DNA of 64,000 nt from Gentiana macrophylla (Eukaryota > Streptophyta > Magnoliopsida > Gentianales > Gentianaceae): the NCBI GenBank assembly GCA_026214975.1, contig CM047806.1, positions 83,623,599 through 83,687,598 of the forward strand, given 5' to 3'. A program made the position numbers and the translations under genes. Positions 13,005 to 24,492 of this stretch are shown here, in pieces (the first letter of the stretch is position 1; each line of letters begins with the position of its first letter). The notes beneath the pieces were generated by a model. The model had not been told where the DNA came from, made no database searches, and saw only the letters and a program-made list of their open reading frames with translations.

Positions 13005-15280
13005 AATCCGAGTGAGGATCATTAGGTAGACCTTGACAGAATGTTATGGCATTCAAAATTTACAATGAACTTCAGAATACAGTATACAAGATATCCAGCA
13101 ATATTGGTGAAGGATGTAGTTTCATTGTGCAGCGGATGGATCACGATTTATAAATTACAATACATAAATAAAGGATCTAAATTCCTACAAGGGGGTTTAG
13201 TATGTCTTACCAATAGCAGGAAGTGAAGCCAAGATCTTCCAATGTGTTCCCCAAACGGTGGTTGGTGGACACCAATTCTTGGTACTAGAACCTACTTGAT
13301 ATGCTTCAAAGAAAAACTACAAGTTTTTCTTCAACCGTAAAGCCAAGACAAGAAACAAGTTTTTCTCTCTAATTTTGTGTGTGTATGTCAAAAAAAAAAT
13401 CTGCTTATACGTATTGGAAGAACTCTCTTTATATAGGAGAGTAAATCATTGGCCTTCAAGTTTCTAATTAATTAAATAAATAATTAAAAGAAATCACAAT
13501 AAAAGATAATTCCATTTATAAAAGATTGCGATTAATATATCAATCAATTACAAATCAATTATCTTTTATTAATTATTTATTTAACTTGTAAATAATTAAT
13601 CACACAAGAAATCAATTCTTGCACTTTATGACATGGGAGGCACCACACCTAGGGTTTTAGGCCCTCAGAAAATGTTTTTCCTGTGTATTATATTATTTAG
13701 CCCAACTAAATAACATTTCGCATATCAATTAATTGGCCCAGCCATTTAATTATCACTGAGGCCCAATAACAAGAAAAAATACCCAAATTACAGGAGCCAC
13801 ATTGGGGACCATGGACCTATAACCAGTAGCTCCAATAATTAAGTAAAATATTCATCGAACAGAATATTCATACTTAAATTATTAATTTCGGGATTACGCC
13901 ACCATAAACCGGAAACTGAACTCTACCAATTATAGATATATACTTACACTCAACCCTATGAGTAAATAAGCGTACACTGATATAATCACTACCTACGGAC
14001 TAACCCTCCATAGACTGTCCATTCTGAGTGGGAAGTCTCCGTGAACCCGACTCAGAATATCTTATCCTTATTTACCATTAACCCCCTAGTGATCAATTAG
14101 TTCACATATCTGACTAGTAGCTAATTAGTTATGAAATGGGCCGATCGACCATTTTCTTAGGGCTAACAAATAAGGGGACTGCCTCTCTACTTCCCGCAGG
14201 AAGGAATGGATTCCATGTCTGTGAAAAACAAAACTACTCACTCATCAGGGAATAGTGCCAACGAGAAGTGACTTGAATCACATATCAAAGTGATCCGTAA
14301 CTAACACATCAAACACTACCCCGAGACATGCAGCATCCTGCGATCACCTCAGGATTAAGGTCAATCCATATATGATCATCTAATGATTTAATAAGATTTC
14401 CTGATTACGGAATTATATCAAGAAATACAGTTTAAATCGGTCCAGTCCTATATGAATGCCATCATATATAAATGCCCCACTTAGGTACCTTCTACCGATA
14501 GTCCGGATGAGATTATCACACCCTAAGGTGTTCTGGGCGCATTATTGGTGTTTTAATCATGAGACCCTAAACTCTAATTAAGTTCACCACGGACTAACAG
14601 TTCAAGTATATCACCACTAACTCAATCCTCACGTGCATGCCATACACTCGAGTTAAGTGGTTACATCTCGATATACTTAGGGTTTCTGATGAGTGTATAC
14701 TTTATAAGCACATAGCAAATAATAAGATGAATAATAAAATCTGTCATAAAAAACAATTACATAAATTATCTTTCGGGCACTACATCTAACAATTGGAAGG
14801 ATATTGTGATGCAAACTGGATATCTGACTATAAGGATTCAAAATCCACCAGTGGATATGTATTCACTATAGGTGGTGATGCAGTGTCCTGGAAATCCTCA
14901 AAGAAAACATGCATAGCTCGAGCCACTATGGAATCTGAGTTTATTGCATTATAAAAAGTTAGAGAAGAAGCAGAATGGCTTCGGAATTTCTTACAGGATA
15001 TTCCTTGTTCGCCAAAGCCAATTCCTCTTATTGGCAAACATTGCGATAATATTTCGGTTATAAAACGTGCACAAAACTGTATGTATAATGGTAAGTCTCG
15101 ACACATACGTCTAGACATAATACCCACAATCAATTGATCTCTAATGACGTGATTTCCATTGATTACATACAAGCAAAGGAGAATCTTGCGGATCCGCTAA
15201 CAAAAGTTTTACCTAGAGATCAGATGTCAATCTGGACACACGGTATGGGACTTAAGACTATTAAGCATATTCCCTTATAA
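13005..15280 (+). pseudogene. Copia RNase H / pol 3' end fragment, split by a solo LTR
   Basis: The parts 13005-13107 and 14797-15280 align with 20697-21282 of the neighbouring Tork-like element. The second part translates on the plus strand through DANW, a STSGYVF stretch and NLADPLTK, all typical of the copia RNase H domain and polyprotein C-terminus, and stops at 15278-15280. An in-frame stop replaces a codon in the ESEFIAL stretch. The left side is cut at 13004 by the LTR of the non-autonomous element. It is the 3' end of an otherwise missing tandem copy. Confidence 0.8.
13108..14791 (-). mobile_element. Solo LTR (1684 bp) with TSD ATTGG
   Basis: On the minus strand it begins TGTTAGATGTAGTGCCC (14791) and ends CTACATCCTTCA (13108). 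It is flanked by ATTGG at 13103-13107 and 14792-14796. Removing it and one TSD restores the colinear copia RNase H reading, as seen in the intact relative near 20795. A minus-strand TATA (CTCCTATATAAAGAG) lies near 13424-13438, which supports this orientation. No internal region is present, so it most likely arose by LTR-LTR recombination. Confidence 0.88.
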
Positions 15281-15822
15281 TGCTAACCCAACCATAGTGT
15301 CTAGAGATCCCAAGATAATGGTTCAAAAGGGACAACTAAGTTATGAGGAAAATTAGCATTTACCCATTATGTTAGAACAAAAGTGTTATCTGCTGAAGAT
15401 TTAGGTTAAGCATGAAGATTTTAATGATTCCTATATCTTTGTGAAGCCAAGTGGGGTAATGCAGAGTACTCTTTATAGAAGGACACCTATGTAAGTGGAA
15501 GTGAGGTTGCTTCTGTGAGAATATGTGGGCTGCATTATCTAACATGCTTTCTGAAACCAAGGTGATCCAGGGCCAAAATGGACATAACCATGAGAACTTC
15601 GAGAATTCCATGGGGTCTATTGTGTAGGTATCATTATCTAGGCATGCATCAAAGCCTGAGCAGTTCAAGACCTAGTTCACTGCTTAGCTGAGTATGTCCG
15701 ATGGTATTCTACTAGGGGGGTTCAAGGCAGCAAACCACCTCACCCGATGCAATAGAACTCCATTTTGTTATCTCTACAAAGTCTGCATAGCATATGCATT
15801 AATTTTCATTCATGTGGGGGAT
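15281..15822 (+). other. 3' untranslated region and PPT of the Tork-like copia
   Basis: This is non-coding sequence between the pol stop and the LTR, matching 21283-21825. It ends with the purine-rich CATGTGGGGGAT just before the LTR start at 15823, which fits a polypurine tract. Open frames here are shadows. Confidence 0.7.
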
Positions 15823-16970
15823 TGTTGGAAATTTAATGGGTTTTAGCTCAAACCGGGTCTTAGTGTAAGTGGTGAACAGTCCACTTTAGGCTTAAATTTG
15901 ATGACTTGTGGAATGAATTTCCAGAAGCTAAAACTATTATTGGAAACTACTAAGATAGTAGTTGATGTTAGGGTTTTGAATCACTCGATTCCGAAATCAG
16001 GTGAATGAGAAATTAATGCCTAAAGGTACAGTAATTTATGAGGGTGTTTTAATGGAAGTGTGTTCCGTTTGTCCCACATAGGTAATAAAACTTAATGATG
16101 TTCACTATATAAGTAAGAGAGTTTCATTAAGAGGCAAGCCCTAAGGGGCAAGAGAATTTTGTAAAGGATGGAGGACGTAGGTGCTTGTTGGTTCACTCGC
16201 GCGCGCACTGCCACCCTCCGACAGGCCAGCTCGGCTCGGTTTGGGCTCAGGCTTATGGCTCGGCTCGGCTCGGCTCGGCTCCAGTATTAATTTTTTGGGT
16301 CAGCTCAACATGTGATTCTAAATAAATGAAACAGGAATAATATACATGTATGTGTTCGTGAATTAATATAAACAACAGGCATCGGTTGGAACTTCAGAAC
16401 TGTTCGAAAATTACAGTTTCTGTTGGCATACATTATGAACAGAAATTCCAACCGAATTCTAAACAGAAGTAACTATTCTGTATTGCAAAATTTTTAACAG
16501 ATAGCTCTGTTCATTGCCTCATACCTCTGCCTATATAAACACCACTCCTGAATGAAAATAGACATACTAATTTTGCATAACATTACTCTGTAGAAATAAA
16601 CACTCAAACACTTGCAATGCCAAGAGATAAACAAAAGCTCTATCAGTTCGTTGCTTTCCTCATTCAATTGCAAGAACCTGGAAAGGTAAACTATTGTATC
16701 TTGAGAGACGTATTTCTATAAACCGTGTGCACCATAGGCAGGGCAATTATGTCTTAAGGACAGAGTTCTAAACTCGCCTCAGTCACAATAAGTTTTCGCG
16801 TTTACATTTTGCCTTCTGTGTTTTTTTGTTTCTATGTGTTGCATATTATGAACATACGAATAAAGTTATTCATGTTATGTGTTCTTCTTATTAGCAATTC
16901 GTTTCTATAAATTCATGTTAGTTGTTTTTTAGAACGTTAGCAAACCGTTACACGATTAATATTTCCAACA
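15823..16970 (+). repeat. LTR of the Tork-like copia (1148 bp)
   Basis: It starts TGTTGGAAATTTAATGGG and ends ATATTTCCAACA. It is homologous to 21826-24262 once the insertion in that copy is removed. A TATA-like CCTATATAAACACC is near 16529. A (GGCTC)n pentanucleotide run sits at about 16253-16281. It is preceded by a PPT and also followed by a gag leader, so it serves as the 3' LTR of one unit and the 5' LTR of the next. Confidence 0.85.
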
Positions 16971-17405
16971 ATCTTAAGACATAATCTTTGCATCTGGTAA
17001 TCTGTGTATTTGGTTTGTAAAAATTGTTCTAGTTTGCATATACTACTTGCATAAAAAAATCTGCACCATTTTGTACATATCCTACAAATTTGTTGCTAAA
17101 AAATTGTAGAAACAAAATCCGCAACATTGTGATCATAAAAATCATTTTACATTTTACCGAAAAATTGTCACGGCTGTATGCCTTGTTTTGTATTGAAAAA
17201 TAATTTGTAAATACTAGATCTTTTCTGAATACATAGAGAACAAAAGTTGTTCATTTGGCCTTGTAGATTGTGAAACCAATCATTTTACTTGTGTATTTGA
17301 TCCGTGTTTTTTTTTTAAATTGACGTATACACCATTTTTGAAAAGTGTGCAATACAAAACTTGCCTTGCAACTTTTAATTATTGATCTTCTGTCGTTGAA
17401 CAGAA
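16971..17405 (+). other. Leader of the Tork-like copia, no gene
   Basis: This is AT-rich sequence between the LTR and the first gag codons. No convincing initiator-tRNA PBS is visible after the LTR end; the sequence starts ATCTTAAGACATAATC. Either the PBS has decayed or another primer is used. Confidence 0.5.
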
Positions 17406-20400
17406 ATGGAAGGAACGTTTGAAAGCACAAGCGGTTTACCTCTGAATGTAGTGCATCATGTTGTTGCACTGGTTCAAGGCGCAAGTTCTTCACACCACGA
17501 AAAGCCCGAGAAATTCAATGGGCGAACTTTCAAAAGGTGGCACCAAAAAAATGTTGTTCTATCTGACTCCCTTGAGTTTACCAAAACGGCTAACCGAGGA
17601 TCCTCCTTAAGTACAAGAGGGGGAAAATCACAAAGCATCTGTAACTGCGTTGGATGCTTGGAAGCATTCTGACTTTCTGTGCAAAATCTATACCCTTAAC
17701 TGTCTTGATAACACATTGTATAGTGTTTATTCTATGTACAAAAGTGCTAAAGATATATGGAAGGAACTGGAGATGAAGTACAAGATGGAGGATGTAGGCA
17801 AACAAAAAATATATTGTCAACAAATTTATGGAGTACAAAATGACGGAATCCAAAACTGTTGCGAGTCAGATGGAATAATTGCAAGTAATTATCTCTGAAT
17901 GTCATGAAGAAGGATTGGTTATAAATGAACCTTTCCAAGTTGTTGCGATAATAGGTAAACTTCCCTGTCATGGAAGGATTTTAAAAATTATCTGAAGCAT
18001 AAAAATAAAGAGATAACTATAAACAAACTTGTGGTGAAATTGTGTGTTGCTGAAAATAAAAGGCAACTCGACAGAGGTGGGCACATTAGATAGTCCAAAG
18101 CGCATTTGGTAGAATCTAGTTCAGGTGCGAATAAAGGCAAGAAGCGAAAGTTCAATGCCAGTGGTGTCAAGTTCCAAAGGAAAAAATAAGAAGAAATAAG
18201 ACAATCACTTCAAAGGAACTTGTTTCAATTGTGGCATGCCGGGACACAGGAGGGCGAATACCGAAAGCCAAAGAAAAATAATCATATTAATGTTGCTGAG
18301 ATCGTGACAGATGCGGTTGGAGAAATGAGCTTATTAGCAGTTGTGTCTGAATGCAACACTATTGGAAATCCACGAGAATGGTTTTAGACACTGGTGCTAC
18401 ACGCCATGTTTGTGCCGTCAAAGAAATGTTTTCAGACTACCAAAAAAGTGTATGGTGAACAGTTGTTTATGGGAAATTCAGCAACCTCAAATGTGGAAGG
18501 CCAAGGAAAAATTCATTTGAAGATGACATCCGGGAAGCACTTGACGTTGAACAATGTGCTACATGTTCCAGATATTCGCAAGAATTTGGTGTCCGGTTCT
18601 CTTCTTGTTAACAATGGTTTTAAGTTATTTATTCGGGAAAATTTACATAGTGTAAGAATAGACAATTTACTGGGAGGGGTTAGGATTTAGATGGTATGTT
18701 TAAACTTAACATTATGACTGTTGTTCCTAAGGCCTTAGAGCCTAAGTCTATAAACTTTATTGATGCTAATAAGAATGCTACTACTTCTGTGTACTTTCTA
18801 GAGTCTTCTAATTTATGGCATTGTAGATTAGGTCATGCAAACTTTAAATCTGTTAGGAAATTGATGAACTTGGATTTATTTCCTAAACTGCAATTTGATG
18901 AAAATAAAAAAATGTCATACATGTATTGAAGCGAAAATAACTAAATTTCCGTTTCCAAGTGTTGAAAGATTTAATGAACCTTTAAATTTAATTCACACGG
19001 AAATTTATGACTTCAAATTTGTACAAACCAGTGGCGGTAAAAAAAAATTTGTAACTTTTATCGATGATAGCACAAAATATTGTTACGTGTATTTATTACG
19101 TAGTAAAGATGAGGCCTTGGATGCTTTTAAGCATTAAAAATGAAGTTGAGAATCAACTTAGCACACGAATAAAAGTAATTTGTAGTGATCGAGGTGGAGA
19201 ATATGATGCACCTTTTGATGAATTTTGTTCAAAATCCGGAATAATTCATCAAACAACCTCTCCATACTCACTACAATCGAATGGTGTTGCTGAATGAAAG
19301 AAATGATGAATGCTATGTTGATTAGTTCGGGTCTACTCCGTAACTTGTGGGGGGAGGCGATCCTCTCGGTGAACTTCATTCTAAATCGGATACCATCCAA
19401 GAAAAGGGATAAGACACCTTATGAATTGTGGAAGGGACACAAACCTAAATACAAAATTCTAAAAGTGTAGGGGTGTTTAGCAAAGGTAGAAATACCGAAA
19501 CCTAAAACAATAAAAATTAGGCCTAAAACAATTGATTGCATCTTTATTGGTTAGCAAATATTAGTAGAGCCTATCGGTTTCTGGTTCTTAAATCAGATAC
19601 TCTTGACGTTCATGTAAATACTATCATTGAGTCAAGAAATGTTGTATTTATTAAGGAGATCTTTCCATGCAAAGACTAGGAGAAAGAAGGTTCAATTTCT
19701 AAGAGAACTTCTGATGAAATTACACATGATGAATCAAATGATCATCAAGAAACGGAGGCACTTCGCAGAAGTAAAAGGACAAGGACTTCAACGTCTTTTG
19801 GTCTTGATTTCCTTACCTATATGGTAGATGGAGATCCAACGACATTTGCTGAGGCTATTTCCACTCCAGAAGCACCATTCTGGAAAGAGGCTATCAATAG
19901 TGAAATAGAATCCATCTTGCAAAATCACACTTGGGATTTGGTTGATCTTCAACCCGGAGATAAACCACTTGGCTGTAAGTGTATTTTCAAGAAGAAAATG
20001 AAAGCTGATGGATCTATTGACAAATACAAGGCCAGATTGGTAGCCAAAATGTACAGACAAAAAGAAGGCAAGATTATTTTGGTGAGTTGGAAGAAGAAAT
20101 TTATATGGAACAACCTGAAGGGTTTATGGTTTAGGTCAAGAAAAGAAAGTTTGTAAACTAGTGAGATCATTGTATGGGCTTAAGCCAGCACCTATAAATA
20201 ATGGCACTTGAAATTTGATCAAACGATGATGGAAAATGGCTTTAGAATCAATGAATGTGATAAGTTTGTCTACATTAAGACAACACTCAAAGCCTACATG
20301 ATAGTATGTTTGTATGCCGACGACATGCTAATCATGGGTAGTGATCATGAAATCATCGTGAACACTAAGAGAATGTTGACTAAGAGCTTCGAGATGAAGG

Positions 20401-21282
20401 ATATGGGAGTGGCTGATGTTATACTTGGGATTAAAATCTCAAAAACGTTTGATGGACTGATGATGTCACAGGCTCACTATGTAGAGTCTGTTCTTAAAAT
20501 ATTTAATGCTTTGACAAGAGTCCTGTTAAAACTCCACTTGACTTAAGTAAACACTTAGTCAAAAATATAGGTGAACCTGTAAGACAATTGGAATACTCAC
20601 AAATACTCACAAGTGATTGGTAGTCTGATGTACATCACAAATTGTACAAGACAAGACATGGCTTGTGCAGTGAATAAATTAACTAGATTCACAAGTAATC
20701 CAAGTGAGGATCATTGGGTAGCCCTTGTTAGAATGTTAAGGTATTTGAAATTTACAATGAACCTCAGAATATAGTATACAAGTTATCCAGTAGTATTGGA
20801 AGGATAATGTGATGCAAACTTGATAACTGACTGTAAGGATTCAAAATCCACCAGTGGATATGTATTCACTATAGGTGGTGGTGCAGTGTCCTAAAAATCC
20901 TCAAAGCAAACATGCATAACTCGATCCACTATGGAGTCTGAGTTTATTGCATTAGACAAAGCAGGAGATGAAGCTAAATGGCTTTGGAATTTCTTAGAGG
21001 GTATTTCTTGTTGGCCAAAGCCAATTCCTCCTATTGGCATACATTGTGATAGTTTTCAGCTATAGGACATGCTCAAAGTTGTATGTATAATGGTAAGTCT
21101 CGACACATACATCGTAGACATAATACCATCAAACAATTGATCTCTAATGGCGTGATTTCCATTGATTAAATACAATCAAAGAGAGTCTTGTAGATCCGCT
21201 AACAAAAGGTTTACCTAGAGATCAGATGTCAATCTTGACACACGGAATGGGACTTAAGCCTATTATGCATGTTCCCTTATAA
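17406..21282 (+). pseudogene. Tork-like Ty1/copia gag-pol, multiply broken
   Basis: Pieces of one polyprotein can be followed in order across several frames. Gag starts at 17406 (HHEKPEKFNG, then LDAWKHSDF and LWKELEMKYKMED-type stretches). A CCHC knuckle reads CFNCGMPGHRRA near 18220. A protease DTGATRHVC lies near 18390. The GAG-pre-integrase LWHCRLGHANF is near 18815, and the integrase core with FIDDSTKY and SDRGGEY spans about 18960-19300. The reverse transcriptase start WDLVDLQPGDKPLGCK is near 19930, with the YADDM catalytic box near 20315. RNase H runs to the stop at 21280-21282. Stops, frameshifts and a deletion in the reverse transcriptase make it inactive. A functional copy would encode the capsid and enzymes for cytoplasmic reverse transcription and nuclear integration. 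Confidence 0.85.
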
Positions 21283-22235
21283 TGGCAACCCAACCATAGT
21301 GACTGGAGATCCCAAGATCATGGTTCAAAAGGGATAACTAAGTTAGGAGGGACAGTTAGCACTTACCCATTATGTTAGAACAAAAGTGCTGGCTACTAAA
21401 GGTTTAGGTTAAGCATAAAGCTTTTAATGATTCCTATATCTTGGTTAAGCCAAGTGAGGTATTGCAGTGTACTCTTTATAGGAGGTCACCTATGTAACTG
21501 GAAGTGGGGCCGCTTCTGTGAGAATTTGTGGCCTGAATTCTCTAACACACTTTCTGAAACCAAAGTGTTCCAGGGCCAAAATGGACACAACCATGAGAAC
21601 TTCGAGAAGTCAAGGGGATCTATTGTGTGGGTATCATTGTCTAGGCATGCACCAAATCCTGGGCAATTCAAGACCTAGTGCACTACTTAGCCGAGTATGT
21701 CAGATGGTATTCTACTAGGGAAGGTTCAAGGCAGCAAACCACCTCGCCCGATGCAATAGAACCCATTTTGTTATCTCTACAGTGTCTGTATATCATATGC
21801 ATTACTTTTCTTTCATGTGGGGGATTGCTGGAACTTGAATGGGTTTTAGCTCAAACCGGGTCTAAGTGTAGGTAGCGAACAGTCAACTTTAGGCTCAAAT
21901 TTGAATGACTTGTGGAATGAATTTCCGGGAGCTAAAACTATTATTGGAAACTACTAAGATAGTATTTGATGTTAGACTTTTGAATCACTCGATTCCAAAA
22001 TCGGGTGAATAAGAAATTAATGCCTAAAGGTAGAGTAATTTATGTGGGTGTTGTAATATAAGTGTGTTCCATTTGTCCCAAATATGTAGATGCTTGTTAG
22101 TTCACACGCGCCGCCGCCTCTGTCCATCTAGCCGGCTTGGCTAGGTTCGGGCTCGAGCTTGTGGCTCGGCTCAAGTATTAATTTTTCAACATGTGATTCT
22201 GAATAAATGCAACAGGGATAATAATAATGTATATG

Positions 22236-23642
22236 TGTTGGTCCCAAAGAAGGGTAAAACTATAGTCAGAGGGGGGGTGAATGACTATAGTGGAGTTTCA
22301 AAAACTTTTCTTGTATCTAAAAGCTTTTGGTCAGCGGATAAGTCCCTTCTTACTATGTTGTTTCAAAGCAGTTTGGACAATCACAGATATAGATTATTAT
22401 CTAGGCAATTTAAATGAATGCATTAAAGTAAATTGCAGAAAGTAAATTGACACAAGGCTTATAGTGGTTCAGGGTGGTGTAATCCCTTAATCCACTCTTC
22501 TCATGTGATGATTGGAGGAATTCACTATTGTTTTCACAGATACAATAGTAAGATTGTCCTTGACTTCCCAAGCTTCACAATCTACAAGAGTATCACTCCT
22601 TGGTCGCAATGACTTGATGATTGATCTCTTTCATCGCTCCTTGAGATCAAATCCTTGCCAGCCTATCACCAACACAACTCCTTCTCGGATGACTTCGATT
22701 GGGATTTGCTTGATTTATTGTGAATGAGATTCACAAACTTGATTGATCAATCTCGATTGCTAAATATAAAATTGTAGTTATGATGTCTGAGTTGATCTCT
22801 AGCTGAATCCTTGTAAGTTCGGAGAGAAGGCTTTTCAAATTGACAGAGTTTCTGCTTGGTTTTCTTTTTCTTGATCGTTGTTTTTATCTGTCTGTCAATG
22901 CCTTCTATTTATAGCCTTGGGTATCCTTGATTTGAAATTCCGTCCGTTGGCTATATTAATGAGGGGAATAATCCTTGATTTTATTCTTGATTCCCCTTTA
23001 ATTACATTCTCCTTGATTTCAGTGATCTGATTTTTCTTCAAATGTATAGCAGAAAATCCGTCTTTGATTGATCCTCTATTGATTGTGCATTAATGCATGA
23101 TCCTCTGAATCTTCATCATATTTCAATTCTGTTATGATAAGAATTACTTCACCGTTCTCTGAACGGTCAAGTGATCCATCTGACTTTGCCATTTAAATCT
23201 TCCTTCACTGTTTTTGCCTTCACTTAGCCGAAAGTCAGTTTACTCTGTCGATTCACTGTTTCCTTCATCACTTCAGTTTAAGGAGAATCTTTGTACTTCA
23301 CTGATCATTGGTTTGGGTGAGATCAGTGTACCCCATATTTGAACATTAAGTTTCATTACTTGAACCATAACTTAGACTTATCCAAGGTCATCACAGACTT
23401 CCTTGGTTATAAGTCATACCATTAAGTCTTCATTGCTTCTCTGCATGTACTTGACTGGCTTCACTCTGCCGAATGTCTGTTTTACTTTGCCGTCCTACCA
23501 ACTAGTACAATACTTGTCTGACTTAACTTATACAATATGTCAGACTCTAAGTAGAGACTTATGCAGAGAGTTCTAACTTGTTTCAGGCTTGCTATAACAG
23601 CTAGTATGGCCATCATCAAAACATAATAAAATGTTCCTAACA
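22236..23642 (-). mobile_element. SIRE-type solo LTR (1407 bp), imperfect TSD
   Basis: On the minus strand it runs from TGTTAGGAACATTTTATT (23642) to the GGGACCAACA-type end, with plus-strand TGTTGGTCCC at 22236. The flanks are ATATG (22231-22235) and ATCTG (23643-23647), a TSD with one mismatch. The TATA CTATAAATAG is at 22905-22914 on the minus strand. The conserved G-loop hairpin is at 22260-22290. There is no internal region. Confidence 0.82.
22260..22290 (-). other. Conserved U5 hairpin of SIRE-type LTR (family a)
   Basis: Perfect 9-bp stem CTATAGTCA / TGACTATAG (22260-22268, 22282-22290) around the loop GAGGGGGGGTGAA. Its outer edge is 24 nt from the LTR terminus. Confidence 0.8.
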
Positions 23643-24321
23643 ATCTGTTCGAGAATTAATATAAACAACAGCCATCGGTTGGAACTTCCGAACTGTTCGA
23701 ATTACAGTTTCTATTGGCATCCATTCTGAACAGAAACTCCAACCGAATTTTGAACTGAAGTAACTCTTCTGTATTGCAAAATTTTGAATAGATAACTATG
23801 TTCATTGCCTCGTACCTATGCCTATATAATCAACACTCTTGAATGAAAATAGACATACCAATTTCGCATACCATTACTCTCCAGAAATAAACACTCAAAC
23901 ACTTGCATTGTCAAGAGAAAAACAAAGGCTCTATCAGTTCGTTGTTTTCCTCATTCAAGTGCAAAAACATGGAAAGATAGACTATTGTAGCTTGGGAGAC
24001 GTATTGCTATAAACCGTGTACACCAAAGGCGGGGCAATTATGTCTTAAGGAAAGAGTTTTAAATTCGCATCAGTCACAATATGTTTTCGCGTTTATATTT
24101 TGCTTTCCGCATTTTCTTTGTTTCTATGTCTTGCATATTATGAACATATGAATAAATTTATTCATGTTACATGTTCTTCTTATTAGCAATTCGTTTCTAA
24201 AAATTCATGTTAGTTGTTTTTCAGAACGTTAGCAAACCGATACACGATTAATATTTCCAACATATTTTCAATAAGGTATAAGACTCTAATATATTTATGG
24301 GCATTGCTTTATTATCTCTAT

Positions 24322-24492
24322 TATTATGAGAGAGATTTGGGAAGATTTTTGGTATATCGATTGAATGAATGTTTACAGTGGTTGTGCACGTATATATACA
24401 ATTAAATGAAGATTCTAGAGAAACTACCATATCTACAACAATGAATACAGAATATTACAATAATAAATTCTATTCCTTGTGTATAGCTAATA
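24322..24492 (-). repeat. 3' LTR of the Ale-type element (171 bp)
   Basis: On the minus strand it starts TATTAGCTATACACAAGG at 24492 and ends CTCATAATA at 24322. It is preceded on that strand by the PPT AACTTGAGAGGTGG, a form typical of the Ale lineage. Confidence 0.88.

Larger units (their letters stand above)
21826..24262 (+). repeat. 3' LTR of the Tork-like copia, interrupted by a solo LTR
   Basis: It starts TGCTGGAACTTGAATGGG after the PPT CATGTGGGGGAT, a mutated form of the usual TGTTGG start, and ends ATATTTCCAACA at 24262. The parts 21826-22235 and 23643-24262 align with 15823-16970. The interruption is a separate SIRE-type solo LTR. The divergence between the two LTRs indicates an old insertion. 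Confidence 0.82.

Noticed and set aside
24214..24430. Short overlapping frames at the Tork LTR / Ale LTR junction
   Set aside because: They cross an LTR end and a TSD, so they are chance frames.
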